From JAAZKA01 sp034926225 (GTDB lineage: Bacteria; Bacillota; Clostridia; Oscillospirales; QAMX01): a stretch of 64,000 bases of DNA. Shown here in pieces: positions 16,829-25,902 of this stretch (position 1 is the stretch's first letter; each line of letters begins with the position of its first letter). The position numbers were made by a program, and so were the translations under genes. The notes beneath the pieces were generated by a model that was not told the origin of the DNA, did no database searches, and saw only the letters and a list, made by a program, of their open reading frames with translations. The stretch is from assembly GCA_034926225.1 (NCBI GenBank), contig JAYFRF010000002.1:1-64000 (forward strand), given 5' to 3'.

Positions 16829-18480
16829 CATATAAGGATGCCGCGAGGAATCGGTACAGGAGGACGGCGACCTCGGTGCGGGAGACCGCGCCGCCGGGAC
16901 GAACCCATGCGGCGTCCGTTTCGGTCAGCACCCCGACGGCCTTCGCCCACGCGTAGGCATCCCTCGCCCAGTCCGCACAGGGGAGCGTACCGGTATCCCC
17001 TGAAGTGCTCCCGCCGCCGTAGTGATACAGCAGCACGACAGCCTGCTCGCGCGTCAGGCTGCTTTCGGGGGCGAATCGGCGGCCGCCGACGCCGGAGACG
17101 ATGCCCGCCTCGGCTGCCCAGGCGACGGCGGGTGCGTAGTACTGCGACGCCTCCACATCGGTAAAGGTAAGCGCGGCGGAGCTTGCGGGGCTGCCCGCCA
17201 TGCGCCACAGAACGGTCGTGATCATCCCGCGCGTCACACATGCGTAAATGCCGAACATGTCTGCGGAGACACCGGATAAAAGCCCCCGCGCGGAGACGAA
17301 ATCGACGGCGGACTTTGCCCAGTCGGCGTTCGCGTCACGGAAGGCCTTGGCCGCGTCGGCGTCGATCCCGACGACAGCGCTGCCGTCGATATACGCGCGT
17401 AGAACGGTCGCGGATACGGCGGCGGAGCGTACGATGGGGGTACGGCTGCCGCTGGGGGCGACGGAAACAGCAACGCTCGCGGCGGTCAGGTTCGTGCCGG
17501 GAAGTCCTATGTAGATACCGCCGGGAACCTGCTCCATCCGGGCGCCGTTTCGGGAGACCTCGACGGAGACGTCCGCGCCGGACATCCGCACGGAGACAGT
17601 CACGGGGCCGTCCCGTACGGCCTCGGGCAGGAGAGTCACGTCGGCGAACGGAGCCGCCACTGTAAGAGAGCCGCCGCCGAACAGGCTATCGTCCAGGGTA
17701 ACGGCATACACACCCATACCGCCGTCCGCGGCGTCGATCACCGCGGTTTTGGTGACAGATACGGCGGCGTAAGCATCGACCGCGCCTGCGGCGAGGGAGG
17801 TATAATCATGCGCGCCGCGATAAACCTTGCCGTTTTCAAGCGTTACCCCCTTGCGGCGGTAGAGCTCGGACACGGTGACAAGCTCATAACCCTTCCCGAT
17901 CAGCTCAGGGATGGCTTTACAGGCGGCGGTGACTGTGGTCTTATAGAGGTCGTGCATTAAAACGACGTCTCCGTCGCGGGCGTTCATGATCTTGTTATAC
18001 ACATAGCCCTCGTCGTGGTTTTTCCAGTCGAGCGTGTCGAGCCGACCAAAGGATGACGGGGCCGCGTGCGGCCTCGCATACGCGGGTATTGTACGCGCCG
18101 CCGACCGGACGGAGTAGGTAGGCGGTATCTCCGGCAACGGCTTTGATCGTACGGAGCGTCGAATCGATCTCATAGGCAAGCGTTTCGGCCGACAGCTTGG
18201 TCAGCGTTTTATGATTCTGCGTATGGTTGCCAATTTCGTGTCCCTCGTCGGCGATTCTCTGCAGCTCGGCATCGTAAGAATCAAGCCGGTAGCCGGAGAC
18301 GAAGAAGGTCGCCTTGGCGTCGTACCGTGCGAGGCTGTCGAGGAGTTTATCGGTATATTGGGAAGGCCCATCGTCGAACGTGAGGGCGACGAGTTTCTTC
18401 TCCCCGACCGCTCGGGACCCGGGAGTCAGCAGCGCCGCCGTAAGCGCGAATACAAGCATCCAAACCGTCCATTTTTTCAT
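16824..18480 (-). pseudogene. Polysaccharide deacetylase with three SLH repeats, frameshifted
   Basis: Start ATG 18480 (GAGGTG 9 nt upstream) with signal peptide (MKKWTVWMLVFALTAALL). The NodB deacetylase domain has TFDDGPS, the metal-site HTQNH and RPVGGAYN. Around 18041-18043 one extra base shifts the frame: the first frame reads on to PVILWSA and then loses similarity, while the next frame picks up DTLDWKNHDEGYVYN and runs to 16824. The second part has a spacer of beta-rich sequence and three S-layer-homology repeats (for example FTDVEASQYYAPAVAWAAEA, then GIVSG). The intact product would be about 550 residues, a cell-wall-anchored peptidoglycan or glycan deacetylase. A sequencing error is a real alternative. 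Confidence 0.85.
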
Positions 18481-18563
18481 ATTGTCTGTCACCTCGACCA
18501 TATAGACGGGCATGACTCCGCAAATATTACCTTTTTCGGCGGCAATCGACACGTGTAAACGAA

Positions 18564-18680
18564 ATAAAGCTGCAATATACAGCCTAAAACCCCGCCAGAC
18601 GTGGGCGTATTGCCCGGTGTCGGACGCGCGGAAGGCGAAAAAGCCTTACGCGTAAAGGGGACTGTATGTTGCAGCTTTAT
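18564..18680. repeat. 117-bp inverted-repeat (cruciform) element
   Basis: Outer arms of 19 bp (ATAAAGCTGCAATATACAG at 18564-18582 and its complement at 18662-18680) match at 18 of 19 positions. The 79-bp interior contains further hairpins (GGGCGTATTGCCC; GAAGGC-GAAAAA-GCCTT). It lies 63 bp past the rplQ stop. No coding frame or T-tract is present. Could be a miniature mobile element, an RNA 3' end or a protein-binding site. Confidence 0.7.
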
Positions 18681-18742
18681 CTAAAGCTCCACAGGGATCG
18701 ACCGCGAACCGTGTCCGCGTACACCGGGAGCAAAAAGTTTAA

Positions 18743-19078
18743 TTAGACAAACTCGATGATAGCCATCTCGGCAGCGTCGCCGCGGCGGGGGCCGGTACGC
18801 ATAATGCGGGTATAACCGCCGTTGCGATCGGCATACTTCGGGGCGAGCTCGGAGAACAGCTTTTTGACGGCGTCTTCCTTCGTGATGTAGGCGAGGGCCT
18901 GACGCTTTGTCGCGAGGGTGTTCTTCTTGCCGAGGGTGATCATCTTCTCAACCAGAGGACGGACTTCCTTGGCGCGCGTGACGGTGGTCTCAATCTTGCC
19001 GTTTTCGATCAGATAGGTGACCATCGCACGCAGCATGGCAGTCTTGACGTCCTTGGTGCGGCCAAGCTTGCGTGGCAT
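18743..19078 (-). CDS. rplQ: 50S ribosomal protein L17
   Basis: 111 residues, normal length. Conserved start MPRKLGRTKDVKTAMLRAM and the motif ETTVTRAKEVRPLVEKMI. L17 binds 23S rRNA near the exit tunnel. Last gene of the rpsJ-to-rplQ block, 27 bp after rpoA; GGAGG at the start. The next feature downstream is the inverted-repeat element at 18564-18680. Confidence 0.98.
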   Translation of the reverse strand: MPRKLGRTKDVKTAMLRAMVTYLIENGKIETTVTRAKEVRPLVEKMITLGKKNTLATKRQALAYITKEDAVKKLFSELAPKYADRNGGYTRIMRTGPRRGDAAEMAIIEFV

Positions 19079-19105
19079 TGTACAAACCTCCTTGCAAATA
19101 GGGTC

Positions 19106-20053
19106 TTATTCGTCGTTTTTGGTGAGAGTCAGTCCCATGCTGTGGAGCTTGTTCATGACTTCTTCGAGACTCTTGCGGCCGAGGTTGCGCACCTTCATCA
19201 TGTCCTCCTCGGTCTTACCGATGAGGTCCTCAACCGTATTGATGCCCGCGCGCTTCAGGCAGTTAAAGCTGCGCACCGACAGGTCAAGCTCCTCGATCGT
19301 CATCTCCAGCACCTTATTATGCTGCGCTTCGTTTTTCTCAACGACAGTGGTTTTGTCGCCGACTTCATCGGAGAGGTCTACGAAGTGCTGCAGTAGGTCG
19401 GACAATATTTTCGCGGACCAGGAAACCGCTTCCCGTGCCGTGAGCGTGCAGTCGGTCCAGACTTCAAGCGTGAGCTTGTCGTAGTCCGTGATGTTGCCGA
19501 CACGCGTGTTAGCGACGGTATAGTTGACCTTATAAACCGGTGTGTAAATGGAATCGACGGGGATGAGTCCGATGATACTCTGCGCGGGCTTATTCTTATC
19601 GGCGGACACGTAACCGCGCCCGTGATTTAAGACGAGCTCCATGGAGAGCCTGGCATCGGCCGTCAGCGTCGCGATGTGTAGATCGGGATTTAAGATCTCG
19701 ACCTCGCTGTCGGCCTTGATATCGCCGGCACAGACCTCGCTTTCCCCCACCGCATTGATATAAACGGTTTTCGCGCCGGGGCTGTGAAGCTTGGCGACGA
19801 TGCCCTTCACATTTAAAACGATCTCTGTCACGTCTTCCTTCACACCGGGAATCGTGGTGAACTCATGCTGTACGCCGTTGATCTTGATGCTGGTAACCGC
19901 CGTGCCGGGCAGTGAGGAGAGCAGGATTCGCCGCAGGGAGTTTCCTAGAGTCGTCCCGTATCCGCGTTCAAGAGGTTCTACTACAAAACGACCATAAGAG
20001 CCGTCCTCGGAAAGTTCCGCGCATTCAATACGGGGCTTTTCGATCTCAATCAT
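19106..20053 (-). CDS. rpoA: RNA polymerase alpha subunit
   Basis: 315 residues from ATG 20053 (MIEIEKPRIE), with GGAGGG and a closer AAGGT upstream; an in-frame TTG at 20080 is unlikely. N-terminal dimerisation domain (LERGYGTTLGNSLRRILLSS) assembles the core enzyme. The C-terminal domain (IEELDLSVRSFNCLKRAGIN and RNLGRKSLEEV) contacts UP elements and activators. Located between rpsD and rplQ, as in other Clostridia. Confidence 0.98.
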   Translation of the reverse strand: MIEIEKPRIECAELSEDGSYGRFVVEPLERGYGTTLGNSLRRILLSSLPGTAVTSIKINGVQHEFTTIPGVKEDVTEIVLNVKGIVAKLHSPGAKTVYINAVGESEVCAGDIKADSEVEILNPDLHIATLTADARLSMELVLNHGRGYVSADKNKPAQSIIGLIPVDSIYTPVYKVNYTVANTRVGNITDYDKLTLEVWTDCTLTAREAVSWSAKILSDLLQHFVDLSDEVGDKTTVVEKNEAQHNKVLEMTIEELDLSVRSFNCLKRAGINTVEDLIGKTEEDMMKVRNLGRKSLEEVMNKLHSMGLTLTKNDE

Positions 20054-20110
20054 TACCTTGTATACCCTCCTTGCAGTCAATGGTTTTGCCGCGTCCCTTG
20101 AATCAGGCGA

Positions 20111-20737
20111 TTACTTTGAATACAACTCAACGATCAGGTGCTCCTCAACGGGCAGGTCGACGTCCGCGCGGTCAGGCAGGCTGACAATACGGCCGGTCAG
20201 CGTATTGCGGTCGAGATCCAGCCACTTGGGCATAGGCTTCGACGCGTTGGCTTCAACGACGGCCTTGATTTTATCGATATTCCGGCTGCCTTCGGCAACG
20301 GCGATGACTTCTCCGGCGCGGCAACGATACGAGGGGATGTTAACCTTCTTGCCATCGACGGTGAAGTGTCCGTGACGCAGGAGCTGACGCGCTTCGGGGC
20401 GGCTCATGCCGAAACCGAGGCGATAGATGATGTTGTCGAGGCGGAGTTCGAGGAGCTGGAGGAGGTTTTCGCCGGTCACGCCGGGCTTCGACGCGGCGAT
20501 CTCGTAGTATTCGTGGAACTGCTTCTCGAGCATGCCATAGTAACGCTTGGTCTTCTGCTTCTCACGGAGCTGGAGGTTATATTCGCTCTTCTTTTTACGG
20601 CTCTGGCCGTGCTGGCCGGGAGTGGCCTCACGACGCGTGACAGCGCATTTTCCGGTATAGCATCTGTCGCCCTTCAGGAAGAGCTTCTGGCCTTCGCGGC
20701 GGCAGAGCTTGCAGACCGCTTCGGTATATCTCGCCAT
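20111..20737 (-). CDS. rpsD: 30S ribosomal protein S4, zinc-binding form
   Basis: 208 residues. The N-terminus carries the C+ zinc motif C9-x2-C12-x13-C26-x4-C31, then TPGQHGQSRKKKSEYN and an S4 RNA-binding domain (RLDNIIYRLGFGMSRPEARQ). S4 nucleates 30S assembly and in many bacteria represses its own operon. Position between rpsK and rpoA is usual for Clostridia but not Bacillus. Confidence 0.98.
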   Translation of the reverse strand: MARYTEAVCKLCRREGQKLFLKGDRCYTGKCAVTRREATPGQHGQSRKKKSEYNLQLREKQKTKRYYGMLEKQFHEYYEIAASKPGVTGENLLQLLELRLDNIIYRLGFGMSRPEARQLLRHGHFTVDGKKVNIPSYRCRAGEVIAVAEGSRNIDKIKAVVEANASKPMPKWLDLDRNTLTGRIVSLPDRADVDLPVEEHLIVELYSK

Positions 20738-20758
20738 TTTTACTAATCCTCCTATTCG

Positions 20759-21163
20759 TCAGACGCGGCGGCGCTTGGGCGGGCGGCAGCCGTTGTGCGG
20801 GATGGGCGTGACGTCCTTGATCATCGTGACCTCGAGGCCGGTCGCCTGCAGCGCACGGATCGCGGATTCACGGCCGGAGCCTGGGCCCTTGACATAGACC
20901 TCAACGGTCTTCATGCCGTGCTCCATCGCAGCCTTCGCAGCGGTTTCAGCGGCGGTCTGCGCGGCGTACGGGGTGCTCTTACGGGAACCGCGGAAGCCGA
21001 GGCCGCCGGAAGAAGCCCATGATATGGCATTGCCGTTGACATCGGTGATGGTTACGATGGTATTGTTGAAGGAAGAGCGGATATGCGCGGCTCCCCGTTC
21101 AATATTCTTACGTTCGCGGCGCTTCTTAATGACAGTAGCGCCCTTCTTGACCTGTTTTGCCAT
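20759..21163 (-). CDS. rpsK: 30S ribosomal protein S11
   Basis: 134 residues, typical length. Motifs HIRSSFNNTIVTITDVNGN, GFRGSRKSTPYAAQ and the end IPHNGCRPPKRRRV. Part of the 30S platform near the E site. 12 bp after rpsM. Confidence 0.98.
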   Translation of the reverse strand: MAKQVKKGATVIKKRRERKNIERGAAHIRSSFNNTIVTITDVNGNAISWASSGGLGFRGSRKSTPYAAQTAAETAAKAAMEHGMKTVEVYVKGPGSGRESAIRALQATGLEVTMIKDVTPIPHNGCRPPKRRRV

Positions 21164-21175
21164 GCTCCACCCTCC

Positions 21176-21541
21176 TTACTTTCTCTTGTTGGCGATAGTC
21201 TTCGCCGGGCCCTTGCGGGTTCTGGCGTTGGTGCGGGTACGCTGACCGCGCACGGGCAGCCCCTTGCGATGACGGGTGCCGCGGTAGGAACCGATTTCGA
21301 TCAGGCGCTTGATGTCGAGCGCGACGTCACGGCGAAGATCGCCTTCGACGCGGTAATGATCGATCGCTTCACGGAGCTTTGCGATATCGTCCTCGTTGAG
21401 ATCCTTGACGCGGGTATCGGGGTTTACGCCGGTCTCTTTGAGGATATTACTCGATACTTTACGGCCGATGCCATAGATATAAGTGAGACCGATTTCGACG
21501 CGCTTTTCACGCGGCAGGTCTACGCCGGCTATACGTGCCAT
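21176..21541 (-). CDS. rpsM: 30S ribosomal protein S13
   Basis: 121 residues, start MARIAGVDLPREKRVEIGLT with GGAGG upstream; ends in the basic tail GQRTRTNARTRKGPAKTIAN before KRK. S13 bridges the 30S head to the 50S subunit and contacts P-site tRNA. Confidence 0.98.
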   Translation of the reverse strand: MARIAGVDLPREKRVEIGLTYIYGIGRKVSSNILKETGVNPDTRVKDLNEDDIAKLREAIDHYRVEGDLRRDVALDIKRLIEIGSYRGTRHRKGLPVRGQRTRTNARTRKGPAKTIANKRK

Positions 21542-21558
21542 TTATACATGCACCTCCA

Positions 21559-21672
21559 TTAACCCTGTCTCTGCTTATGCTTGGGATTTGCGCAGATAAT
21601 CATCAGTCTGCCTTTTCGACGAATGAACTTGCACTTCTCGCAAATCGGTTTGACGGACGGTCTTACCTTCAT
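21559..21672 (-). CDS. rpmJ: 50S ribosomal protein L36, zinc-binding form
   Basis: 37 residues translated directly: MKVRPSVKPICEKCKFIRRK and on to a basic end. C11, C14, C27 and H32 form the C+ zinc site. Too short for a usual ORF cutoff but perfectly conserved; 18 bp upstream of rpsM and 98 bp downstream of infA. The 98-bp gap to infA holds a short CCGAAATTCGG hairpin only. Confidence 0.98.
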   Translation of the reverse strand: MKVRPSVKPICEKCKFIRRKGRLMIICANPKHKQRQG

Positions 21673-21769
21673 GCGTCTCATCCTTTCATTATCGTTCCGA
21701 AATTCGGGTTTTATACCGATTTTTCGAATTTCCCGCACATTTATTATGCTTGCGGGGTGTTTATTTTAC

Positions 21770-21988
21770 TTATTTGCTTCTCCAGGTGATGCGGCCTCTG
21801 GTCAGATCGTAAGGCGACATCTGGATGGTGACCTTATCGCCCGGGAGAATGCGGATAAAATTCATGCGAAGCTTTCCCGAGATATGCGCGAGAATGCGAT
21901 GCTTGTTGGGGAGCTCCACCGTAAACATTGCGTTGGGCAGCGCCTCAACGACTGTGCCTTCCAATTCGATTACGTCGTCCTTAGCCAT
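21770..21988 (-). CDS. infA: Translation initiation factor IF-1
   Basis: 72 residues, the standard length, from ATG 21988 (GGGGGAG upstream); an earlier in-frame ATG at 22006 would overlap map and is not needed. S1/OB-fold: DVIELEGTVVEALPNAMF, ISGKLRMNFIRILPGDKV. IF-1 blocks the A site during initiation. Confidence 0.98.
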   Translation of the reverse strand: MAKDDVIELEGTVVEALPNAMFTVELPNKHRILAHISGKLRMNFIRILPGDKVTIQMSPYDLTRGRITWRSK

Positions 21989-22002
21989 GGGTTCTCTCCC
22001 CC

Positions 22003-22773
22003 TCATATATTCATCTCATTATGCGTGAGTATCACGGGATCGCCCCGCGTAATCAGGATGGTATTTTCGTAATGTGCGGCGAGCTTTGCGTCGACGGTCA
22101 CGACCGTCCAGTGGTTGGCCAGCCGTTTGACCTCCCAGGTGCCTTCGGCGATCATGGGTTCGACGGCAAGGGTCATACCGGGCAGGAGCCTCGGACCGCG
22201 TCCGGGATTGCCGAAATTCGGCACCTCGGGATCCTCGTGCATCTTTCTGCCGATACCGTGGCCCACATACTCCCGGATAACGCCGTAGCCGCGTTCCTCG
22301 GCGTAGCTTTGAACGGCATGCGAGATATCCGACAGGCGGAATCCCTCGCGCGCGAATTTCATAGCCTCCCAGAAGGACTGCCTTGTCACGTCGGCAAGGT
22401 TTTTGGCATTTTCGGAGGGGGTGCCCACAAAGAAGGTCGCTGCGCAGTCACCGACGAAGCCGTCGAAGGTCGCGCCGACGTCCACCTTGACGATGTCGCC
22501 GCTGTGAAGCCTGCGTTCGCCGGGAATGCCGTGGATAACTTCCTCGTTGACGGAGACACAGGCGCTTGCCGGGAAGCCACCGTAGCCTAGAAACGTCGCG
22601 CTCGCTCCATTTTCACGGATCGTTCGCGCGACCACGCGATCGACGTCGGCGGTGGTCATTTTGTCGGGAGTTCCCGCTTCTATGAACGCCTTGGCCGCCT
22701 CGCGTGCCGCGGCCGCAATGCGGCCGGCACGTTTCATGGCTTCGATTTCATGCTCGTTTTTGATAACAATCAT
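22003..22773 (-). CDS. map: Methionine aminopeptidase, type I
   Basis: 256 residues. Removes the initiator Met from nascent proteins. Metal ligands of the pita-bread fold are visible: Asp in VDVGATFDG and VGDCAATF, His in GHGIGRKMHEDP, Glu in VEPM and in HYENTILIT. There is no N-terminal zinc-finger extension. The ATG overlaps the adk stop by 4 bp (translational coupling); infA follows. Confidence 0.97.
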   Translation of the reverse strand: MIVIKNEHEIEAMKRAGRIAAAAREAAKAFIEAGTPDKMTTADVDRVVARTIRENGASATFLGYGGFPASACVSVNEEVIHGIPGERRLHSGDIVKVDVGATFDGFVGDCAATFFVGTPSENAKNLADVTRQSFWEAMKFAREGFRLSDISHAVQSYAEERGYGVIREYVGHGIGRKMHEDPEVPNFGNPGRGPRLLPGMTLAVEPMIAEGTWEVKRLANHWTVVTVDAKLAAHYENTILITRGDPVILTHNEMNI

Positions 22774-23399
22774 GCTCTAAGCGCCTGCATAGTGAGGCGC
22801 GTGGTGTCCTCGAGCTTATCCTGCCCCTCTACGGTGCGCACAAGCCCCTTTTTGGTATAGTACGCGATGAGCGGTTCGGTCTGCTCGTGATAGACACGCA
22901 GTCTGTCGCGCACGACTTCCTCGCGGTCGTCGGCACGAACGGTCAGCCCCGCGCCGCAGGAGTCGCAGATACCCTCCTTTTGGGGAGGATTGGAGACAAC
23001 GTGGAACGTCGCCCCGCAGGTGGGGCAGGTGCGGCGGCCGGACATACGGGCGATGATCTTCTCATCGGGGACCGTAATGACGAGAACCGCGTCGATATCG
23101 GCAAATGTCGCCAGTGCTTCGGCCTGCGCGATGTTGCGCGGGAAGCCGTCGAGGATGTAACCACCCTGACAATCAGGCTCGGCAAGGCGTTTTTTGACCA
23201 TCGCAACGACGATCTCCTCGGGGACGAGCTGCCCCGCCGCGAGGATATCCCGAACCTGAAGCCCAAGCTCGGATTCTTTTTTGACCTCGCCGCGCAGGAT
23301 ATTACCGGTCGAGATCTGGGGAATGTTATATTCGCGGGAGATATTTTCCGCCTGAGTGCCTTTACCGGCCCCCGGCGCTCCCAGAAGAATCAATTTCAT
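22770..23399 (-). CDS. adk: Adenylate kinase, zinc-LID type
   Basis: 209 residues. P-loop LLGAPGAGKGTQAE, NMP-binding DGFPRN, and a LID with two CxxC pairs (CPTC and CDSC), the structural zinc form common in Gram-positive bacteria. Interconverts AMP+ATP and 2 ADP. Between secY and map, the classical order. Confidence 0.98.
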   Translation of the reverse strand: MKLILLGAPGAGKGTQAENISREYNIPQISTGNILRGEVKKESELGLQVRDILAAGQLVPEEIVVAMVKKRLAEPDCQGGYILDGFPRNIAQAEALATFADIDAVLVITVPDEKIIARMSGRRTCPTCGATFHVVSNPPQKEGICDSCGAGLTVRADDREEVVRDRLRVYHEQTEPLIAYYTKKGLVRTVEGQDKLEDTTRLTMQALRA

Positions 23400-23414
23400 A
23401 CCGCTGTCCGCCTC

Positions 23415-24704
23415 TTATTCCAAAAAGCCCTTGTAGTGCCTCATCATGATCTGCGCCTCGAGCTGCTGGTAAATCTCCAGCGCAACGCCGACGACGATCA
23501 GGAGAGAGGTACCGCCGATGGTGATTCCCGTGATATCGGTGGCGATACCGAGGATAACCGGCAGGAGGGCGATGATGATCAGAAACACGGAGCCAATGAA
23601 CGTGATCTTGGAGAGGATACGTGAAAGATAATCCGAGGTAGGCTTACCGGGGCGGTAGCCCATCACAAAGCCGCCGTTCTTCTTGAGATTATTGGCAACT
23701 TCTACCGGATTAAACTGAATGAGGGAATAAAAGAACCCGAAGCCGACGATGAGAAGGGTATACATAATCACATAGGACCAGGAGGTGGGGCTGAAGAAAT
23801 GTTCAACCTTAAGCCAGAAGGAGCCTTCGGCCGGATTCAGGAAGCTGATGATGGTACCGGGGAACATTAGCAGGGTGGACGCGAAGATCACGGGGAGAAC
23901 GCCGGACATATTCACCTTCATGGGAAGGTTCGTGGACTGTCCGCCATACATTTTGCGGCCGACCATACGCTTGGCGTACTGGATCGGGATACGGCGTTCG
24001 GCGTTGGAGACCCATACGATGAAAACGACGAGGGCGAGGGCGACGGGAACGATAGCGATCATCCCGATGAGGTAGGCGGTGCCCTTGCCGGCGTATTCGA
24101 TCATATAGAGAATGGTATTGGGGATACGGGAGAGGATACCGACGAAGAGGATATCAGAGATGCCGTTGCCGATACCGTGGTCGGTAATCAGCTCGCCGAG
24201 CCACATGACAATGGCGGCGCCGGCCGTTAAGCTCACAACGATGACGCAGGCGCTCCAGAAATCGGTGCGGGTGAGGAGCGACTGATTCTTGAGCATGATA
24301 TAGTAGGTGAAGCCCTGTAAAAGACCGATGCCGACGGTGGAGTAACGGGTAATCGCGGCGAGCTTCTTCTTTCCCTCTTCGCCGCCGTCCTTTTGCATTC
24401 TCTCAAGAGCAGGGATTGCAACGGTCAGCAGCTGAATGATAATGGACGCGTTGATGTACGGCGTGATGCTCATGGAGAACAACGTCGCATTCTGTAACGC
24501 GCCGCCGGTCAGAACGTTGAAGTACCCAAGGAGGTTCCCGGACTGCGTATACTGGTCGAAGAGCAGGCGAAGCTGCTCGATGTTGACGAACGGGACCGTG
24601 AGTACAACGGATCCGAAGCGGAAGATAGCGACAATCAAGAGAGTAAAGAGGATCTTTTTCTTCAGCTCCGGGATACGCCAAGCGTTTGCAAAGGTCTTAA
24701 ACAT
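23415..24704 (-). CDS. secY: Protein translocase subunit SecY
   Basis: 429 residues with about ten membrane helices. Landmarks: FRFGSVVLTVPFVN in the first helix/plug region, GIGLLQGF, GNGISDILF, and the cytoplasmic loop VSNAERRIPIQYAKRMVGRK. Forms the protein-conducting channel with SecE and SecG, which are not in this window. Cotranscribed with rplO (3-bp gap) and adk. Confidence 0.98.
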   Translation of the reverse strand: MFKTFANAWRIPELKKKILFTLLIVAIFRFGSVVLTVPFVNIEQLRLLFDQYTQSGNLLGYFNVLTGGALQNATLFSMSITPYINASIIIQLLTVAIPALERMQKDGGEEGKKKLAAITRYSTVGIGLLQGFTYYIMLKNQSLLTRTDFWSACVIVVSLTAGAAIVMWLGELITDHGIGNGISDILFVGILSRIPNTILYMIEYAGKGTAYLIGMIAIVPVALALVVFIVWVSNAERRIPIQYAKRMVGRKMYGGQSTNLPMKVNMSGVLPVIFASTLLMFPGTIISFLNPAEGSFWLKVEHFFSPTSWSYVIMYTLLIVGFGFFYSLIQFNPVEVANNLKKNGGFVMGYRPGKPTSDYLSRILSKITFIGSVFLIIIALLPVILGIATDITGITIGGTSLLIVVGVALEIYQQLEAQIMMRHYKGFLE

Positions 24705-24707
24705 GGT

Positions 24708-25151
24708 TTAGACCTCCTCGGCCGCGCCCCCGGCCGCTTCAATTTTCTGCTTCGCGGATTCGGAGAACGCGTTGGCACGGACAGTGACCTTTTTAGTCAG
24801 CTCGCCGTTGCCGAGAACCTTCAAGCCGCCGTTAGCGAGCTGCTTTAAGATCCCTTTGTCCGCGAGGGCAGCCGCATCTACGACAGCGCCGTTATCAAAG
24901 TCGTTTAAGACGCTGATGTTGACGCAGGCGTAGTCAACCTTGAAATAATTTTTGAAGCCACGCTTCGGAAGCTGGCGGGTAAGGGGCATCTGGCCGCCTT
25001 CGAAGCCGGGGCGGACGCCGCCGCCGGAACGGGCGTTTTGGCCCTTATGGCCGCGGCCGCCGGTTTTACCGTTGCCGGAGCCTGTGCCGCGGCCCTTGCG
25101 CATAGGATCCTTTGAAGCGCCGGCGGCGGGGGAAAGTTCATTTAACTTCAT
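24708..25151 (-). CDS. rplO: 50S ribosomal protein L15
   Basis: 147 residues. MKLNELSPAAGASKDPMRKG, then a Gly-rich RNA-threading segment (GSGNGKTGGRGHKGQNARSG) and a globular end. Late-assembly protein of the 50S subunit. Confidence 0.98.
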   Translation of the reverse strand: MKLNELSPAAGASKDPMRKGRGTGSGNGKTGGRGHKGQNARSGGGVRPGFEGGQMPLTRQLPKRGFKNYFKVDYACVNISVLNDFDNGAVVDAAALADKGILKQLANGGLKVLGNGELTKKVTVRANAFSESAKQKIEAAGGAAEEV

Positions 25152-25182
25152 GTGTTAGCACATCCTTCCTAGGCAGATACGA

Positions 25183-25356
25183 TTATACTTCCTCTACACG
25201 GAGAAGGTAGTCGATTTGCGCGATCTTACCGCGGGTAGCCTCATTGTCCGGCTGCTGGCGGGAATCGCCGATCTTGTGCAGGCCGAGCGCGTTCGCGGTA
25301 GCGATGTGCTTTTTAAGACGGCCGGAAAGGCTCTTGACGAGCGTCACTTTAATCAT
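25183..25356 (-). CDS. rpmD: 50S ribosomal protein L30
   Basis: 57 residues from ATG 25356 (MIKVTLVKSLSGRLKKHIAT); a second ATG 9 bp upstream overlaps the GGAGG site and is rejected as start. Contains LGLHKIGDSR. Lies in the conserved rpsE-rpmD-rplO order. Confidence 0.97.
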   Translation of the reverse strand: MIKVTLVKSLSGRLKKHIATANALGLHKIGDSRQQPDNEATRGKIAQIDYLLRVEEV

Positions 25357-25371
25357 GTCGCGCATCCTCCT

Positions 25372-25887
25372 TTACTGTTCCGCGCGTCCGAGGACGGCGG
25401 CGGCGGACTTACCGCGCGTAGCGCCGACCTGACTTGCGTCGCGAAGGGACTCAAGACCCTTCATCGTCGCGGTGACGACGTTCTGCGGGTTATTTGAGCG
25501 CAGGCACTTGGTACGGATGTCGCGGATACCCGCGGCTTCAAGGACGGCACGGACAGCGCCGCCGGCGATGACACCGGTACCGGGGGCGGCGGGCTTTAAC
25601 AGCACGCGACCGGCGCCGAAGCAGCCGATGACCTCATGGGGAATCGTGGTGCCCTTGATGGCGATCTTCTTCAGGTTTTTACGAGCGTCGTCCATACCCT
25701 TGCGGATCGCGTCCGGAACTTCGGCGGCCTTGCCGAGGCCGAAACCGACGATACCGTTGCCGTTGCCGACGACGACGAGCGCGGTGAACTTAAAGATACG
25801 GCCGCCCTTAACGGTTTTGCTGACGCGGTTTAACGCGACGACCTTTTCCTGCAGATCCAGTGTGGAGGCGTCGATCAATTTTTTCAT
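25372..25887 (-). CDS. rpsE: 30S ribosomal protein S5
   Basis: 171 residues. N-terminal double-stranded-RNA-binding-like domain (VVALNRVSKTVKGGRIFKFT, ALVVVGNGNGIVG) and C-terminal S5 fold (GTTIPHEVIGCFGAGRVLLK). Involved in decoding fidelity and helicase activity of the 30S mRNA channel. Confidence 0.98.
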   Translation of the reverse strand: MKKLIDASTLDLQEKVVALNRVSKTVKGGRIFKFTALVVVGNGNGIVGFGLGKAAEVPDAIRKGMDDARKNLKKIAIKGTTIPHEVIGCFGAGRVLLKPAAPGTGVIAGGAVRAVLEAAGIRDIRTKCLRSNNPQNVVTATMKGLESLRDASQVGATRGKSAAAVLGRAEQ

Positions 25888-25902
25888 GCTTCTTATCCTC
25901 CC

